Shown here piece by piece: positions 43,385 to 52,103 of a stretch of 64,000 nt of DNA. Made by a program: the position numbers and the translations under genes. The stretch is from SZUA-430 sp964483585 (GTDB lineage: Bacteria > Pseudomonadota > Alphaproteobacteria > Micropepsales > Micropepsaceae). Every line of letters starts with the position of its first letter. The stretch's first letter is position 1. The stretch covers positions 1-64,000 of the forward strand of contig CAZABH010000012.1 of NCBI GenBank assembly GCA_964483585.1. Reading direction: 5' to 3'. The notes beneath the pieces were generated by a model. It ran no database searches and was not told the DNA's origin. It saw only the letters and a list, made by a program, of their open reading frames with translations.

Positions 43385-44104
43385 ATGACATCAGCGCCTC
43401 TCTATCGCCGGATACTCCTCAAGATCTCCGGTGAGGCGCTGATGGGCCCCGGTCAATACGGAATTGACCTTGCCACGGTCGATCGGATCGCCAGCGAGAT
43501 CAAGGAAGCCCGAAACATCGGCACCCAGGTTTGCGCCGTGATCGGTGGCGGGAACATCTTCCGCGGCATGAAGGCGGCCGACGCCGGCATGGAACGGGCG
43601 ACTGCCGACTACATGGGCATGCTGGGCACCATAATGAATGCCCTCGCCATGCAGAACGCGCTGGAAAAGATTGGCGTGTTCACCCGCGTGCAGTCAGCGA
43701 TCCCCATGACGACGGTGTGCGAGCCCTATATCCGCAGGCGCGCCATTCGCCATATGGAAAAGGGCAGGGTGGTGATTTTTGCCGCCGGCACGGGGAACCC
43801 CTTCTTTACGACCGACACTGCTGCAGCTCTGCGCGCAGCAGAAATGGGCGTTGATGCCATCATGAAGGGGACCCAGGTTAACGGCGTCTATTCCGAGGAC
43901 CCGAAGAAGAATCCGGGGGCTCAACGCTACGAACGCCTGTCGCACACGGAAGTGCTCAGCCGGGAACTGAAAGTCATGGATGCCTCTGCCGTTGCGCTGG
44001 CCCGTGACAGCAACATAAGGATCGTTGTCTTCAACATTCATGAGAAGATGAACTTTGTACGCGTTCTGCAGGGGCAGGGCCTCTGCACGGTTATCGGCTC
44101 TTGA
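43385..44104 (+). CDS. pyrH: Uridylate kinase
   Basis: This 239-residue UMP kinase of the amino acid kinase fold makes UDP from UMP. Family motifs are RILLKISGEALMG, VIGGGNIFRG, the TADYMGMLGTIMNA stretch and FAAGTGNPFFTTDTAAALRA (core GTGNPFFTTD). Bacterial PyrH is hexameric and GTP-activated, which is known for the family and not visible here. It lies between tsf and frr, the standard order. Confidence 0.96.
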   Translation: MTSAPLYRRILLKISGEALMGPGQYGIDLATVDRIASEIKEARNIGTQVCAVIGGGNIFRGMKAADAGMERATADYMGMLGTIMNALAMQNALEKIGVFTRVQSAIPMTTVCEPYIRRRAIRHMEKGRVVIFAAGTGNPFFTTDTAAALRAAEMGVDAIMKGTQVNGVYSEDPKKNPGAQRYERLSHTEVLSRELKVMDASAVALARDSNIRIVVFNIHEKMNFVRVLQGQGLCTVIGS

Positions 44105-44152
44105 AACACAAGCGGCGCGCGAACCAGTCAATGCGCCGAACGGAGGAACGTC

Positions 44153-44719
44153 ATGGCCCAGTCCAAACCCTTTGACCTCGATGACCTGAACAAGCGCATG
44201 AAAGGCGCGGTTCAGACATTGAAGCAGGAATTCGGCGGCCTGCGCACCGGTCGTGCCAGTGTCAGCTTGCTTGAACCTGTAACCGTCGATGCCTATGGCA
44301 GCGCAATGCCCCTGAACCAGGTTGGCACTGTCAACGCCCCAGAACCGCGAATGCTTACGGTTCAGGTCTGGGACCGCGGGCTGGTCATATCTGTCGACAA
44401 GGCGATACGAGCCGCAGGCTTGGGGCTGAACCCGCAGGTTGACGGCCAATTGCTGCGAATTCCCATACCTCCGCTGACAGAAGATCGACGCAAGGAGCTG
44501 ACCAAGATCGCCTCCAAATATTCCGAGGCTGCGCGTGTTGCCGTACGCAACATCCGTCGCGACGGTATGGAGCATCTCAAGAAGCTCGAAAAGGAACATC
44601 AGATCAGCGAGGACGAGCACAAGTCCCAGTCTGACAAGGTGCAGAAGGCAACCGACAGTCACATCAAGGAAATCGACGACGCCTATGCCGCCAAGGAAAA
44701 GGAAATCATGCAAGTCTAG
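44153..44719 (+). CDS. frr: Ribosome recycling factor
   Basis: This 188-residue factor splits post-termination ribosomes together with EF-G. The RRF fold is recognised from LRTGRASVSLLEPV, the LNQVGTVNAPEPRMLTVQ stretch, and the C-terminal helices with RKELTKIASKYSEAARVAVRNIRRD (core AARVAVRNIRRDG). The ATG is preceded by CGGAGGAACG, a strong ribosome-binding site. The 24-base gap to uppS has no hairpin. Confidence 0.97.
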   Translation: MAQSKPFDLDDLNKRMKGAVQTLKQEFGGLRTGRASVSLLEPVTVDAYGSAMPLNQVGTVNAPEPRMLTVQVWDRGLVISVDKAIRAAGLGLNPQVDGQLLRIPIPPLTEDRRKELTKIASKYSEAARVAVRNIRRDGMEHLKKLEKEHQISEDEHKSQSDKVQKATDSHIKEIDDAYAAKEKEIMQV

Positions 44720-44743
44720 GGCAGGGCGGGCAGGTCTGCGCAC

Positions 44744-45490
44744 ATGTCTACGGCCCGAACGACTGACGGCAGCGGCGAGGTTCCCTGCCACGTGGCCATC
44801 ATCATGGATGGCAACGGTCGCTGGGCCGCTGCACGCCACCTGCCGCGCATCATGGGCCACCGCGCGGGTGTTGCCGCCGTCCGTGAAACCGTCCGTGCGG
44901 CCAGTCGTCTCGGCATTCGCTATTTGACCCTGTTTGGCTTCTCATCAGAAAACTGGAAACGGCCTGCTGCCGAAGTATCCGACCTCATGGGCCTCTTGCG
45001 GATGTACATCCGGTCCGACCTCGACGAACTGCATGCGGCCGGCGTTGAAATCCGCATCATCGGCGCCCGTGATCGCCTCGACCCCGACATCGTCAGCCTC
45101 ATCGATGAGGTGCAAGCCCGAACCGCGGGCAATCCCAACCTGAAATTGACTATCGCGTTCAATTATGGCGGACAGGACGAAATTCTCGATGCCGTCCGGC
45201 GCATTGCAAGCGAAGTACAGGCCGGGAAACTAGAGCCAACCCGGATCGATCGGGAAATATTCGCGGCGCATCTGGCCACTGCCGGCATCCCTGACCCGGA
45301 TCTTGTCATTCGCACCAGCGGCGAAAAGCGGCTGAGTAACTTTCTTCTCTGGCAGACCGCTTACTCCGAATTCGTGTTTTTGGACACTCTCTGGCCCGAT
45401 TTCAACGAGTTGCATTTGTCCGATGCGATCCGGCAATATCGGTCCCGAGACCGCCGCTTCGGCGGACGGAATATTTCGGCGGGCGAATGA
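44744..45490 (+). CDS. uppS: Undecaprenyl diphosphate synthase
   Basis: This 248-residue cis-prenyltransferase makes the C55 lipid carrier used for peptidoglycan and polysaccharide export. The catalytic motif HVAIIMDGNGRWA (Asp22) and the C-terminal DLVIRTSGEKRLSNFLLWQTAYSE (core RTSGEKRLSNF) are typical; the usual family text is RTSGExRxSNF. The ATG at 44744 gives a short N-terminal tail before the motif. Its stop overlaps the cdsA ATG by four bases. Confidence 0.95.
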   Translation: MSTARTTDGSGEVPCHVAIIMDGNGRWAAARHLPRIMGHRAGVAAVRETVRAASRLGIRYLTLFGFSSENWKRPAAEVSDLMGLLRMYIRSDLDELHAAGVEIRIIGARDRLDPDIVSLIDEVQARTAGNPNLKLTIAFNYGGQDEILDAVRRIASEVQAGKLEPTRIDREIFAAHLATAGIPDPDLVIRTSGEKRLSNFLLWQTAYSEFVFLDTLWPDFNELHLSDAIRQYRSRDRRFGGRNISAGE

Positions 45491-46317
45491 CCACCTTGAG
45501 CGCCAAGCACTCGTCCCTTCTACCCCGGATCCTTACTTCGCTCGTCCTCGTGCCTTCGGCCCTGCTTGCCGTCTACCTGGGCGGGTGGGTACTTGGTGCT
45601 TGGGCGACAGCCGCCGGCCTCGCCATGGCGCGCGAGTGGGTCAAGATCGTGCATCACGAACAGGCACCTGGTTGGCGTCTGGGTCTGCACGCGACGGCCA
45701 TTCTGCTGTCGCAGGTGTTGCTCCTGATCGGCATGCCCAATTACGCCGTGGCAAGCATTCTGCTGATGGCGCTCATCGGCAACGTCTATGCGCAGCGTCT
45801 GGGCGAGCGCTCCATATGGACCGTCATGGGAGTTCTGTTCATTGCGGTGCCCTGTTTTGCCTTTAGCGAGTTGCGTCTGTTGTCGCCAGGCGGATTGGAG
45901 ACCGTGCTTTGGATCCTGTGCATTGTCTGGGCGACCGACAGCGCGGCCTATCTTGCTGGCTCATCAATCGGCGGACCCAAGCTTGTACCCATGATCTCGC
46001 CAAACAAGACGTGGGTTGGCGCAGTGGCAGGTCTCGCGGCAGGAATCGTCGCGGGCATTGCCTTTGCGCAGGCCCTCGGCCTGGGATCGAATGGTGCGTA
46101 TTTCGCGGCCTGCGCGGCCGCTTCGCTGCTGACGCAATGTGGCGACCTGGCCGAATCCTTCCTCAAACGGAGGTTCGGTGTGAAAGACGCATCCGATCTC
46201 ATTCCCGGCCATGGTGGCGCACTCGACCGTCTGGATGGGTTGATCGTGGCGACCTGCGGCGTCGCAGCCTTCGTATATTTTTCGGGGCAGTCACCTTTGA
46301 GCCTCGCCGTGCCGTGA
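45487..46317 (+). CDS. cdsA: Phosphatidate cytidylyltransferase
   Basis: This 276-residue membrane enzyme makes CDP-diacylglycerol from phosphatidate and CTP. The C-terminal CDS signature is complete: SFLKRRFGVKDASDLIPGHGG and then LDRLDG, after the DSAAYLAGSSIGG stretch. About eight helices can be followed. The ATG overlaps the uppS stop, and its own stop overlaps the dxr GTG (GTGA), so uppS, cdsA and dxr are tightly coupled. Confidence 0.94.
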   Translation: MTTLSAKHSSLLPRILTSLVLVPSALLAVYLGGWVLGAWATAAGLAMAREWVKIVHHEQAPGWRLGLHATAILLSQVLLLIGMPNYAVASILLMALIGNVYAQRLGERSIWTVMGVLFIAVPCFAFSELRLLSPGGLETVLWILCIVWATDSAAYLAGSSIGGPKLVPMISPNKTWVGAVAGLAAGIVAGIAFAQALGLGSNGAYFAACAAASLLTQCGDLAESFLKRRFGVKDASDLIPGHGGALDRLDGLIVATCGVAAFVYFSGQSPLSLAVP

Positions 46318-47519
46318 CCGGAACCGTCACCAGAACCGTCTCGATCCTGGGCTCAACCGGGTCTGTAGGTGCGAACACGGTCGAGCTTGTCGAAAGCCAT
46401 AATGCCCAAGCGGCCGGAACCTACCGCGTCGTAGCATTGTCTGCCAACGAGCGGGTCGATCTCCTTGCCGCGCAGGCATATCGCTTGCGCCCCGAGTTCG
46501 TCGCGATCGCCAACCCGTCCCGCTACGGCGAACTCAAGCAGGCACTGTCTGGAAGCGGGATCGAGATCGCATCCGGACCCCAGGCGGTCATCGAGGCGGC
46601 GCGGCGTGATGCCGATTGGTTGATGGCGAGCATCATGGGCACGGCCGGGCTTGAGCCAACATTGGCAGCGGTGGAGCGCGGCAAGACCGTGGCGCTCGCC
46701 AACAAGGAATGTCTTGTCTCGGCGGGCAAGCTGTTCATGAGCAAGGTACGCCAGCACGCGACCACTCTGTTGCCCGTCGATTCCGAACACAACGCCGTGT
46801 TCCAGGTGTTCGATGCAGCCCAGACCGATGCCATCGAACGCATTACGCTGACCGCCTCGGGCGGCCCCTTTCGAACCTGGACCAGCATCCAGATGAAAGG
46901 GGTTACGCCAGCGCAGGCCTGTCGCCACCCGAACTATGCCATGGGTGCGAAGATCTCTGTCGATTCCGCCACGCTGATGAACAAGGGGCTAGAGCTGATT
47001 GAAGCCCACCACATCTTTGCGGTCCCGCCCGACCGCCTTGACGTGGTGGTTCACCCCCAACAGGCAGTGCACTGCCTCGTCACGTATATCGACGGATCGA
47101 TCCTGGCCCAGCTCGCCAGCCCTGACATGCGCACCCCGATCGCTTACGCTCTGGGTTACCCGAGACGAATCACGGCGCCCACACGACGCTTGAACCTTGC
47201 CGAATTGGGGCAAATGACCTTCGAGCCACCTGATCTGGTCCGCTTCCCGTGCCTCAGACTGGCACAAGAGGCCATGACTGCCGGAAATGGAGCGACCACC
47301 GTCCTCAACGCGGCCAATGAGGTGGCCGTAGCCGCGTTTTTGGCGGGAAACCTGGCTTTCGAAACCATACCTTACCTTGTAGAAACCACGATGGCGGCGT
47401 GCGCCAGCCAGCCCGGCGAGCCGCTGAGCCTTGCAGCGGTATTGGCGCTGGATTCGCAAGCAAGGGAACACGCTAAACGCGCATTGAAAAATGCTGGCGG
47501 CTTGGCGACAACCTTGTGA
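46314..47519 (+). CDS. dxr: 1-deoxy-D-xylulose-5-phosphate reductoisomerase
   Basis: This 401-residue NADPH enzyme makes 2-C-methyl-D-erythritol 4-phosphate in the non-mevalonate isoprenoid route. The NADPH motif SILGSTGSVGANT starts the protein, followed by NKECLVSAG, the metal-binding PVDSEHNAVFQ, the ASGGPF loop and KISVDSATLMNKGLELIEA (core DSATLMNKGLE). The best start is the GTG at 46314 within the cdsA stop, because the open frame upstream belongs to cdsA out of phase. It feeds precursors to UppS. Confidence 0.95.
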   Translation: MTGTVTRTVSILGSTGSVGANTVELVESHNAQAAGTYRVVALSANERVDLLAAQAYRLRPEFVAIANPSRYGELKQALSGSGIEIASGPQAVIEAARRDADWLMASIMGTAGLEPTLAAVERGKTVALANKECLVSAGKLFMSKVRQHATTLLPVDSEHNAVFQVFDAAQTDAIERITLTASGGPFRTWTSIQMKGVTPAQACRHPNYAMGAKISVDSATLMNKGLELIEAHHIFAVPPDRLDVVVHPQQAVHCLVTYIDGSILAQLASPDMRTPIAYALGYPRRITAPTRRLNLAELGQMTFEPPDLVRFPCLRLAQEAMTAGNGATTVLNAANEVAVAAFLAGNLAFETIPYLVETTMAACASQPGEPLSLAAVLALDSQAREHAKRALKNAGGLATTL

Positions 47520-47537
47520 TCAAGAGGACGTAACCGC

Positions 47538-48971
47538 ATGTTTGACATGATAACCAGCTTCGCCCTGGGAGGCCTCGGCTTTCTGTTTGTGATATCGCTG
47601 GTCGTGTTCGTCCACGAACTCGGTCACTTCCTTGCGGGCCGCTATTTCGGGGTCAAGGTCGAGGTTTTCTCGATCGGCTTCGGGCGCGAGTTGTTCGGAT
47701 ATACGGATCGCCTTGGCACACGCTGGAAGGTCGCAGCCCTACCACTGGGTGGGTATGTGAAATTCTGGGGGGACGAAAACGCTGCCAGCGCGCCCGATCA
47801 CGATCAGCTGAACCAAATTGCGGCCGTCGATCGCAGCAAGTCGTTCCATCATAAGGTCTGGTGGCAGAAGGCCATTATTTCCGTCGCGGGACCTTTGGCG
47901 AATTTTGTTCTGGCCATTGCCATCCTCGCAGCGCTGTTTATGGCCTATGGGTCAACGGCTCCTGCCCCCATTATCGGGAGCGTCAAGCAGGGTTACCCAG
48001 CGGACCAGGCGGGGCTCAGGCCTGGCGACCGCATTGTCAGCATCGACGGCACAGCCATCAGCAGCTTCAATGACCTGGTGAAGATCGTCTCTGTATCCGA
48101 CGGCCACACCCTGGGTTTCGTCATCGATCGCGATGGTCAGCGCCAGCAAATGGCTGTGACACCGACCATGATCACGAAGCCCGACAGCTTTGGATCAACG
48201 ATCCGTGACCCTGGCATCGGTGTCAGCCCCGTCATTCCTGGACATGTGGAGACTGTCATCGAAGGATCGCCTGCCGCCGAAGCTGGCCTCAAGGCGGGCG
48301 ACATCATCTTCTCGGTTAACGAGACCCCGGTCTCGAACTTCAGGGACATCTCCGACGCGGTCGAGAAGGCCGGCGGACAAGCCCTGTCCCTGAAAGTGGC
48401 GCGTCAGCAGTCAGAACCGAAAGCCGGCCGAGCCACAGAAGTTCTGGACCTGAAGCTTGTGCCGCGGTCGGTCCCAGGTTCAGCTTCTGCAGATCAGCAG
48501 GTATCGGATGCGGCAGGATTCTCCGTATACGCGAAAGGATCCCCTGATCCTTACGTCCGTGTAACGTATGGGCCTTTTCAGGCTATTGCCGCGGGTGCGG
48601 CCGAAGTGAAATTCATCGTGGTGAAGACGATTTATTTTATCGGTCAACTCTTGACTGGTAGCGCCGACTACCAACAGCTGTCCGGGCCGATCGGAATCGC
48701 CTCGATTTCCGGGAAAGTCGCCGTGGAGTATGGGTTGATCCCCTTAATCAACCTGGCCGCGGTGTTGTCTGTGAGCATCGGTTTACTCAATCTTTTTCCG
48801 ATCCCGATGCTCGACGGGGGACATATCCTGTATTATGCAATAGAAGCAGTGCGTGGGCGTCCGCTGGGGGAGCGTGCCCAGGAGCTTGGCTTCCGGATTG
48901 GACTGGGATTTGTGGGGTGCCTGTTGCTGTTTGCAACTTGGAATGACCTGACAAAACTGGTTTCCGGATAG
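47538..48971 (+). CDS. rseP: Site-2 protease RseP family zinc metalloprotease
   Basis: This 477-residue inner-membrane protease cleaves anti-sigma factors and signal-peptide remnants. The zinc-binding motif HELGH (26-30) lies in the first helix. Two PDZ domains follow (VKQGYPADQAGLRPGDRIVS and EGSPAAEAGLKAGDIIFS regions), and the C-terminal NLFPIPMLDGGHILYY motif carries the third zinc ligand (Asp). Length and order match the family. It sits between dxr and bamA, consistent with envelope quality control. Confidence 0.94.
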   Translation: MFDMITSFALGGLGFLFVISLVVFVHELGHFLAGRYFGVKVEVFSIGFGRELFGYTDRLGTRWKVAALPLGGYVKFWGDENAASAPDHDQLNQIAAVDRSKSFHHKVWWQKAIISVAGPLANFVLAIAILAALFMAYGSTAPAPIIGSVKQGYPADQAGLRPGDRIVSIDGTAISSFNDLVKIVSVSDGHTLGFVIDRDGQRQQMAVTPTMITKPDSFGSTIRDPGIGVSPVIPGHVETVIEGSPAAEAGLKAGDIIFSVNETPVSNFRDISDAVEKAGGQALSLKVARQQSEPKAGRATEVLDLKLVPRSVPGSASADQQVSDAAGFSVYAKGSPDPYVRVTYGPFQAIAAGAAEVKFIVVKTIYFIGQLLTGSADYQQLSGPIGIASISGKVAVEYGLIPLINLAAVLSVSIGLLNLFPIPMLDGGHILYYAIEAVRGRPLGERAQELGFRIGLGFVGCLLLFATWNDLTKLVSG

Positions 48972-49032
48972 GGGGCTTCCAATCCCGACTTGACTAGCAG
49001 TGTCGATGTTTTCTGCCGCGGGGCGTGAACGA

Positions 49033-51330
49033 ATGAAAAAATTGCTGGGTTTGCTTTTGGCGCTTGTCGCTGCGGTGTCGTTTCAGGCCAACAGTGCGTG
49101 GGCTCAGGGCACGACTGATCCTTTCATCAAGCGGATCGTTGTTGAGGGCAACCAGCGTATCGAGGAAAGCACGGTCCTTTCCTACATGGTCATCAAGGAA
49201 GGGGCGAGTTACTCGCAGGCTCAGGTCGACCAGTCCTTGAAGACACTCTTTGCGACTGGCCTGTTTGCCGATGTGCAGATCCAGCAGGACAACGGTCTCG
49301 TCAAGGTAAAGGTAGTAGAGAACCCTATCATCAACCGCGTGGCTTTTGACGGCAACTCCAAGGTGTCCAACAAGACGCTCGAGGAGGATGTTCAGTTGAA
49401 GCCGCGCATGGTGTTTTCGCGCGCGAAAGTTCAGGCGGACGTCCAGCGCATTCTGGAAATTTACCGCCGTTCGGGCCGGTTCGCCGCGCAGGTTGAACCC
49501 AAGACCGTCCAGCTCGGGCAAAACCGTGTCGATCTGGTTTTCGAGATCAACGAAGGTCCGACAACAGGGGTCAGTCGCATCGTTTTCATAGGCAACAAGG
49601 CCTATAGCGATGGCACGTTGCGTAGCCGCATTGCGACCACGGAATCGGTTTGGTGGAATTTTCTTCAGAGCAACGACAACTATGACCCAGATCGGCTGAC
49701 CTTCGACCGCGAACAGCTGCGGCGCTTTTATCTGTCCGAGGGTTACGCCGATTTCCGCGTGATCTCCGCCGTTGCCGAACTGGCGCCGGATCGCAGCGGC
49801 TTCTACATCACCTTCACGATCGAAGAAGGCGAGCGATACAATTTTGGCAAGGTGGACATCGACACCAAGCTGAAGGACATTCCCGTCGCGGATCTTCAGG
49901 AGCTGATACGCTTCAATGGTGGCGAACAGTACAACGCCGAGCTGATCGACAAGAGCGTAGACGCGCTTACGACAGCTGCCGGCACCAAGGGTTATGCTTT
50001 TGTTGATATTCGGCCTCGCGTCCGCCGCAACAAGGACGAGCGCACGGTTGACGTTGTCTTCAAGATCGAGGAAGGCCCCCGCGTTTACGTCGAACGTATC
50101 AACATCGTCGGCAATACCCGCACCCTTGACAAGGTCATTCGCCGCGAAATCCGCTTCGTCGAGGGTGACGCGTTCAACCGCGTGCTGATCAACCGTTCGC
50201 GTTCTCGCATCCGTGGCCTCGGCTATTTCAAGAAAGTCGAGATCTCGGAAGAGCCAGGAACTTCGCCGGATCGGACAGTCGTTAATGTCGAGGTGGAAGA
50301 GCAGTCCACTGGCGAATTCTCGATCAGCGCCGGTTTCTCGTCAGCTGACAATGTGGTGGGTGCAGTCAGCCTCACCGAAAAGAACCTTTTGGGCCGCGGC
50401 CAGTTCCTGCGCCTGCAGGTCTCCGTGTCCAGCATCCGCCAACAAGTCGACCTGCGTTTCACCGAGCCTTACTTCATGGATCGGAACATCTCGGCAGGCT
50501 TCGACATTTACAACCAGTATCAGATCTTCGACGAGTCGAACTACGAGGCCAGCATTCGGGGTATCGGCCTAAGGCTTGGTTTCCCCATGTCCGAGTTCGG
50601 TCGCCTGGGCCTTCGCTACACGCTCCGTCAGGATGACATCACGATTGTCGGACCCGCCGGCGACGTCGAGGAGGGCATATCCATGCTTTCATCGGCTGGC
50701 TTTACCTATGTCTATGATGACAAGGATGATCCGCTCGAACCGAAGAACGGCGTGGATCTTATGTGGAGCCTTGATTTCGCTGGCCTTGGTGGCGACAAGG
50801 AATACATCCGAACTGAAGTCAGCGGCGACTGGTTCAAGCGCCTCTGGTACGATGATCTCATTCTCAACGTCTCTGCATCTGCAGGCTACATTATTGCCTA
50901 TGGTTCCGACCAACTCTCGGCGAACGACCGCTTCTTCAAAGGCGGTGCGACCTTCCGAGGCTTCGAGACCTCGGGTATCGGCCCGCGCGAGACATCAGTA
51001 TTTGGAACCCCTCCATCTGTCGGCGGCGAGGCTTACGCCATCGGCACTGTGGAACTGCGGTTCCCCAATTTCCTGCCTGACGAACTGGGCATCAAGACCG
51101 CCGTGTTCACTGACGTTGGTACAGTGGGCTTGGTGGCCGACAAGCCGGTCTGTGCACCGATCCCTGCGTCTTGTATCGTCGACAACATGGCGATCAGGGC
51201 CTCGGCTGGCTTGAGCGTGTACTGGAACTCACCTTTTGGTCCGGTGCGTCTTGATTTTTCCCAGGTTTTGAACAAAGAAGACTACGACCAAACGGAGTCC
51301 TTCCGCTTCAGCGCAGGAACGAAGTTTTAG
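49033..51330 (+). CDS. bamA: Outer membrane protein assembly factor BamA
   Basis: This protein of about 765 residues inserts beta-barrel proteins into the outer membrane. A signal peptide (MKKLLGLLLALVAAVSF to ANSAWAQ) is followed by five POTRA domains to about residue 420 and a C-terminal 16-strand barrel ending in aromatic Phe (SAGTKF). The barrel lid contains the conserved GGATFRGFET. Earlier in-frame starts exist (GTG 49000, ATG 49006); the ATG at 49033 was chosen because it gives a normal signal. It is followed by skp after 22 bases. Confidence 0.95.
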   Translation: MKKLLGLLLALVAAVSFQANSAWAQGTTDPFIKRIVVEGNQRIEESTVLSYMVIKEGASYSQAQVDQSLKTLFATGLFADVQIQQDNGLVKVKVVENPIINRVAFDGNSKVSNKTLEEDVQLKPRMVFSRAKVQADVQRILEIYRRSGRFAAQVEPKTVQLGQNRVDLVFEINEGPTTGVSRIVFIGNKAYSDGTLRSRIATTESVWWNFLQSNDNYDPDRLTFDREQLRRFYLSEGYADFRVISAVAELAPDRSGFYITFTIEEGERYNFGKVDIDTKLKDIPVADLQELIRFNGGEQYNAELIDKSVDALTTAAGTKGYAFVDIRPRVRRNKDERTVDVVFKIEEGPRVYVERINIVGNTRTLDKVIRREIRFVEGDAFNRVLINRSRSRIRGLGYFKKVEISEEPGTSPDRTVVNVEVEEQSTGEFSISAGFSSADNVVGAVSLTEKNLLGRGQFLRLQVSVSSIRQQVDLRFTEPYFMDRNISAGFDIYNQYQIFDESNYEASIRGIGLRLGFPMSEFGRLGLRYTLRQDDITIVGPAGDVEEGISMLSSAGFTYVYDDKDDPLEPKNGVDLMWSLDFAGLGGDKEYIRTEVSGDWFKRLWYDDLILNVSASAGYIIAYGSDQLSANDRFFKGGATFRGFETSGIGPRETSVFGTPPSVGGEAYAIGTVELRFPNFLPDELGIKTAVFTDVGTVGLVADKPVCAPIPASCIVDNMAIRASAGLSVYWNSPFGPVRLDFSQVLNKEDYDQTESFRFSAGTKF

Positions 51331-51352
51331 TCCGCTCCAGGAGAATACACAT

Positions 51353-52033
51353 ATGACGACTCGCAAGGCCCTTTGGGCCACGGCAGCACTCGCCGTCACA
51401 ACACTCGCATTCGGTGTATACACCGCCAACGCACAACCGGCGGCTGCGCCGGCGAAGCCCGCAGCTGCACCAGCCGCAGCAGCAGCCAAGCCCGCGCCCG
51501 CAGCCGTGATTCTGTTCCTCGACCGTGCAGCCGTCCTTCGCAAGTCGGCCGCTGGCGTTGAGTTGCAGAAGCAGGCTGAGTCGATTGCCAAGAAGATCCA
51601 GTCGGACCTTGGTCCAGAGGACAAGAAGATCCAGACCGACATCCAGGCTCTCCAGGCCCAGGCTGACGTTTTGTCTCCTCAGGCTCGCCAGACCAAGATC
51701 AAGGAAATCGAGAACCGTCGCCAAGCTCTTCAGAAGAAGATCCAGGAGCGTCAGCTCGCCCTGCAGAATGGTATCGGCAACGCCCGTACGCAGATGGAGC
51801 GCTCGCTGTCGCCTATCCTCGAGAAGATCATGGTAGAGCGCAAGGCAAACCTGCTGCTTGATCGCGGCCTTGTTGTCCTTGGCACCAACGAGTTGGACAT
51901 CACCAACACGGCCATCGATCGCCTCAACAAGGCTTTGCCGACGGTGAAGGTAACACCAGTGGCGCCCAAGGCCCCTGCTGCCGCCCCGGCCGCAGCCAAG
52001 CCTGCCGCCGCTCCGGCCAAGCCTGCTGGCTAG
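51353..52033 (+). CDS. skp: OmpH/Skp family periplasmic chaperone
   Basis: This 226-residue exported protein has a signal peptide (about residues 1-27), an Ala/Pro-rich linker and a long coiled-coil typical of OmpH/Skp (residues about 65-165), then a second Ala/Pro/Lys-rich tail. Skp holds unfolded outer-membrane proteins on their way to BamA. The alanine-proline repeats at both ends are unusual in amount but of low complexity. It is followed directly by an intrinsic terminator, so it probably ends a transcript that starts upstream of bamA. Confidence 0.88.
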   Translation: MTTRKALWATAALAVTTLAFGVYTANAQPAAAPAKPAAAPAAAAAKPAPAAVILFLDRAAVLRKSAAGVELQKQAESIAKKIQSDLGPEDKKIQTDIQALQAQADVLSPQARQTKIKEIENRRQALQKKIQERQLALQNGIGNARTQMERSLSPILEKIMVERKANLLLDRGLVVLGTNELDITNTAIDRLNKALPTVKVTPVAPKAPAAAPAAAKPAAAPAKPAG

Positions 52034-52059
52034 TTATCGTGTCAGTTTGAGATGAGACC

Positions 52060-52098
52060 AGGACCGGGTCTGAAAAGATCCGGTCCTTTGTCTATTGT
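52060..52098 (+). terminator. Intrinsic terminator between skp and lpxD
   Basis: A 12-bp stem AGGACCGGGTCT/AGATCCGGTCCT (one G-T) is capped by a GAAA tetraloop and followed by TTGTCTATTGT, an imperfect T-tract. It ends six bases before the lpxD ATG, so it is also part of any lpxD leader. Confidence 0.75.
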
Positions 52099-52103
52099 AG
52101 CCC

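Noticed and set aside
45909..46313. An N-terminal extension of dxr
   Set aside because: It is cdsA read out of frame. The conserved Dxr start SILGSTGSVG begins just after the GTG at 46314.
51420..52030. Ala/Pro/Lys repeats in skp as a possible tandem-repeat or phase-variation element
   Set aside because: The nucleotide sequence of the repeats is not identical from unit to unit, so it is protein low complexity, not a DNA repeat array.
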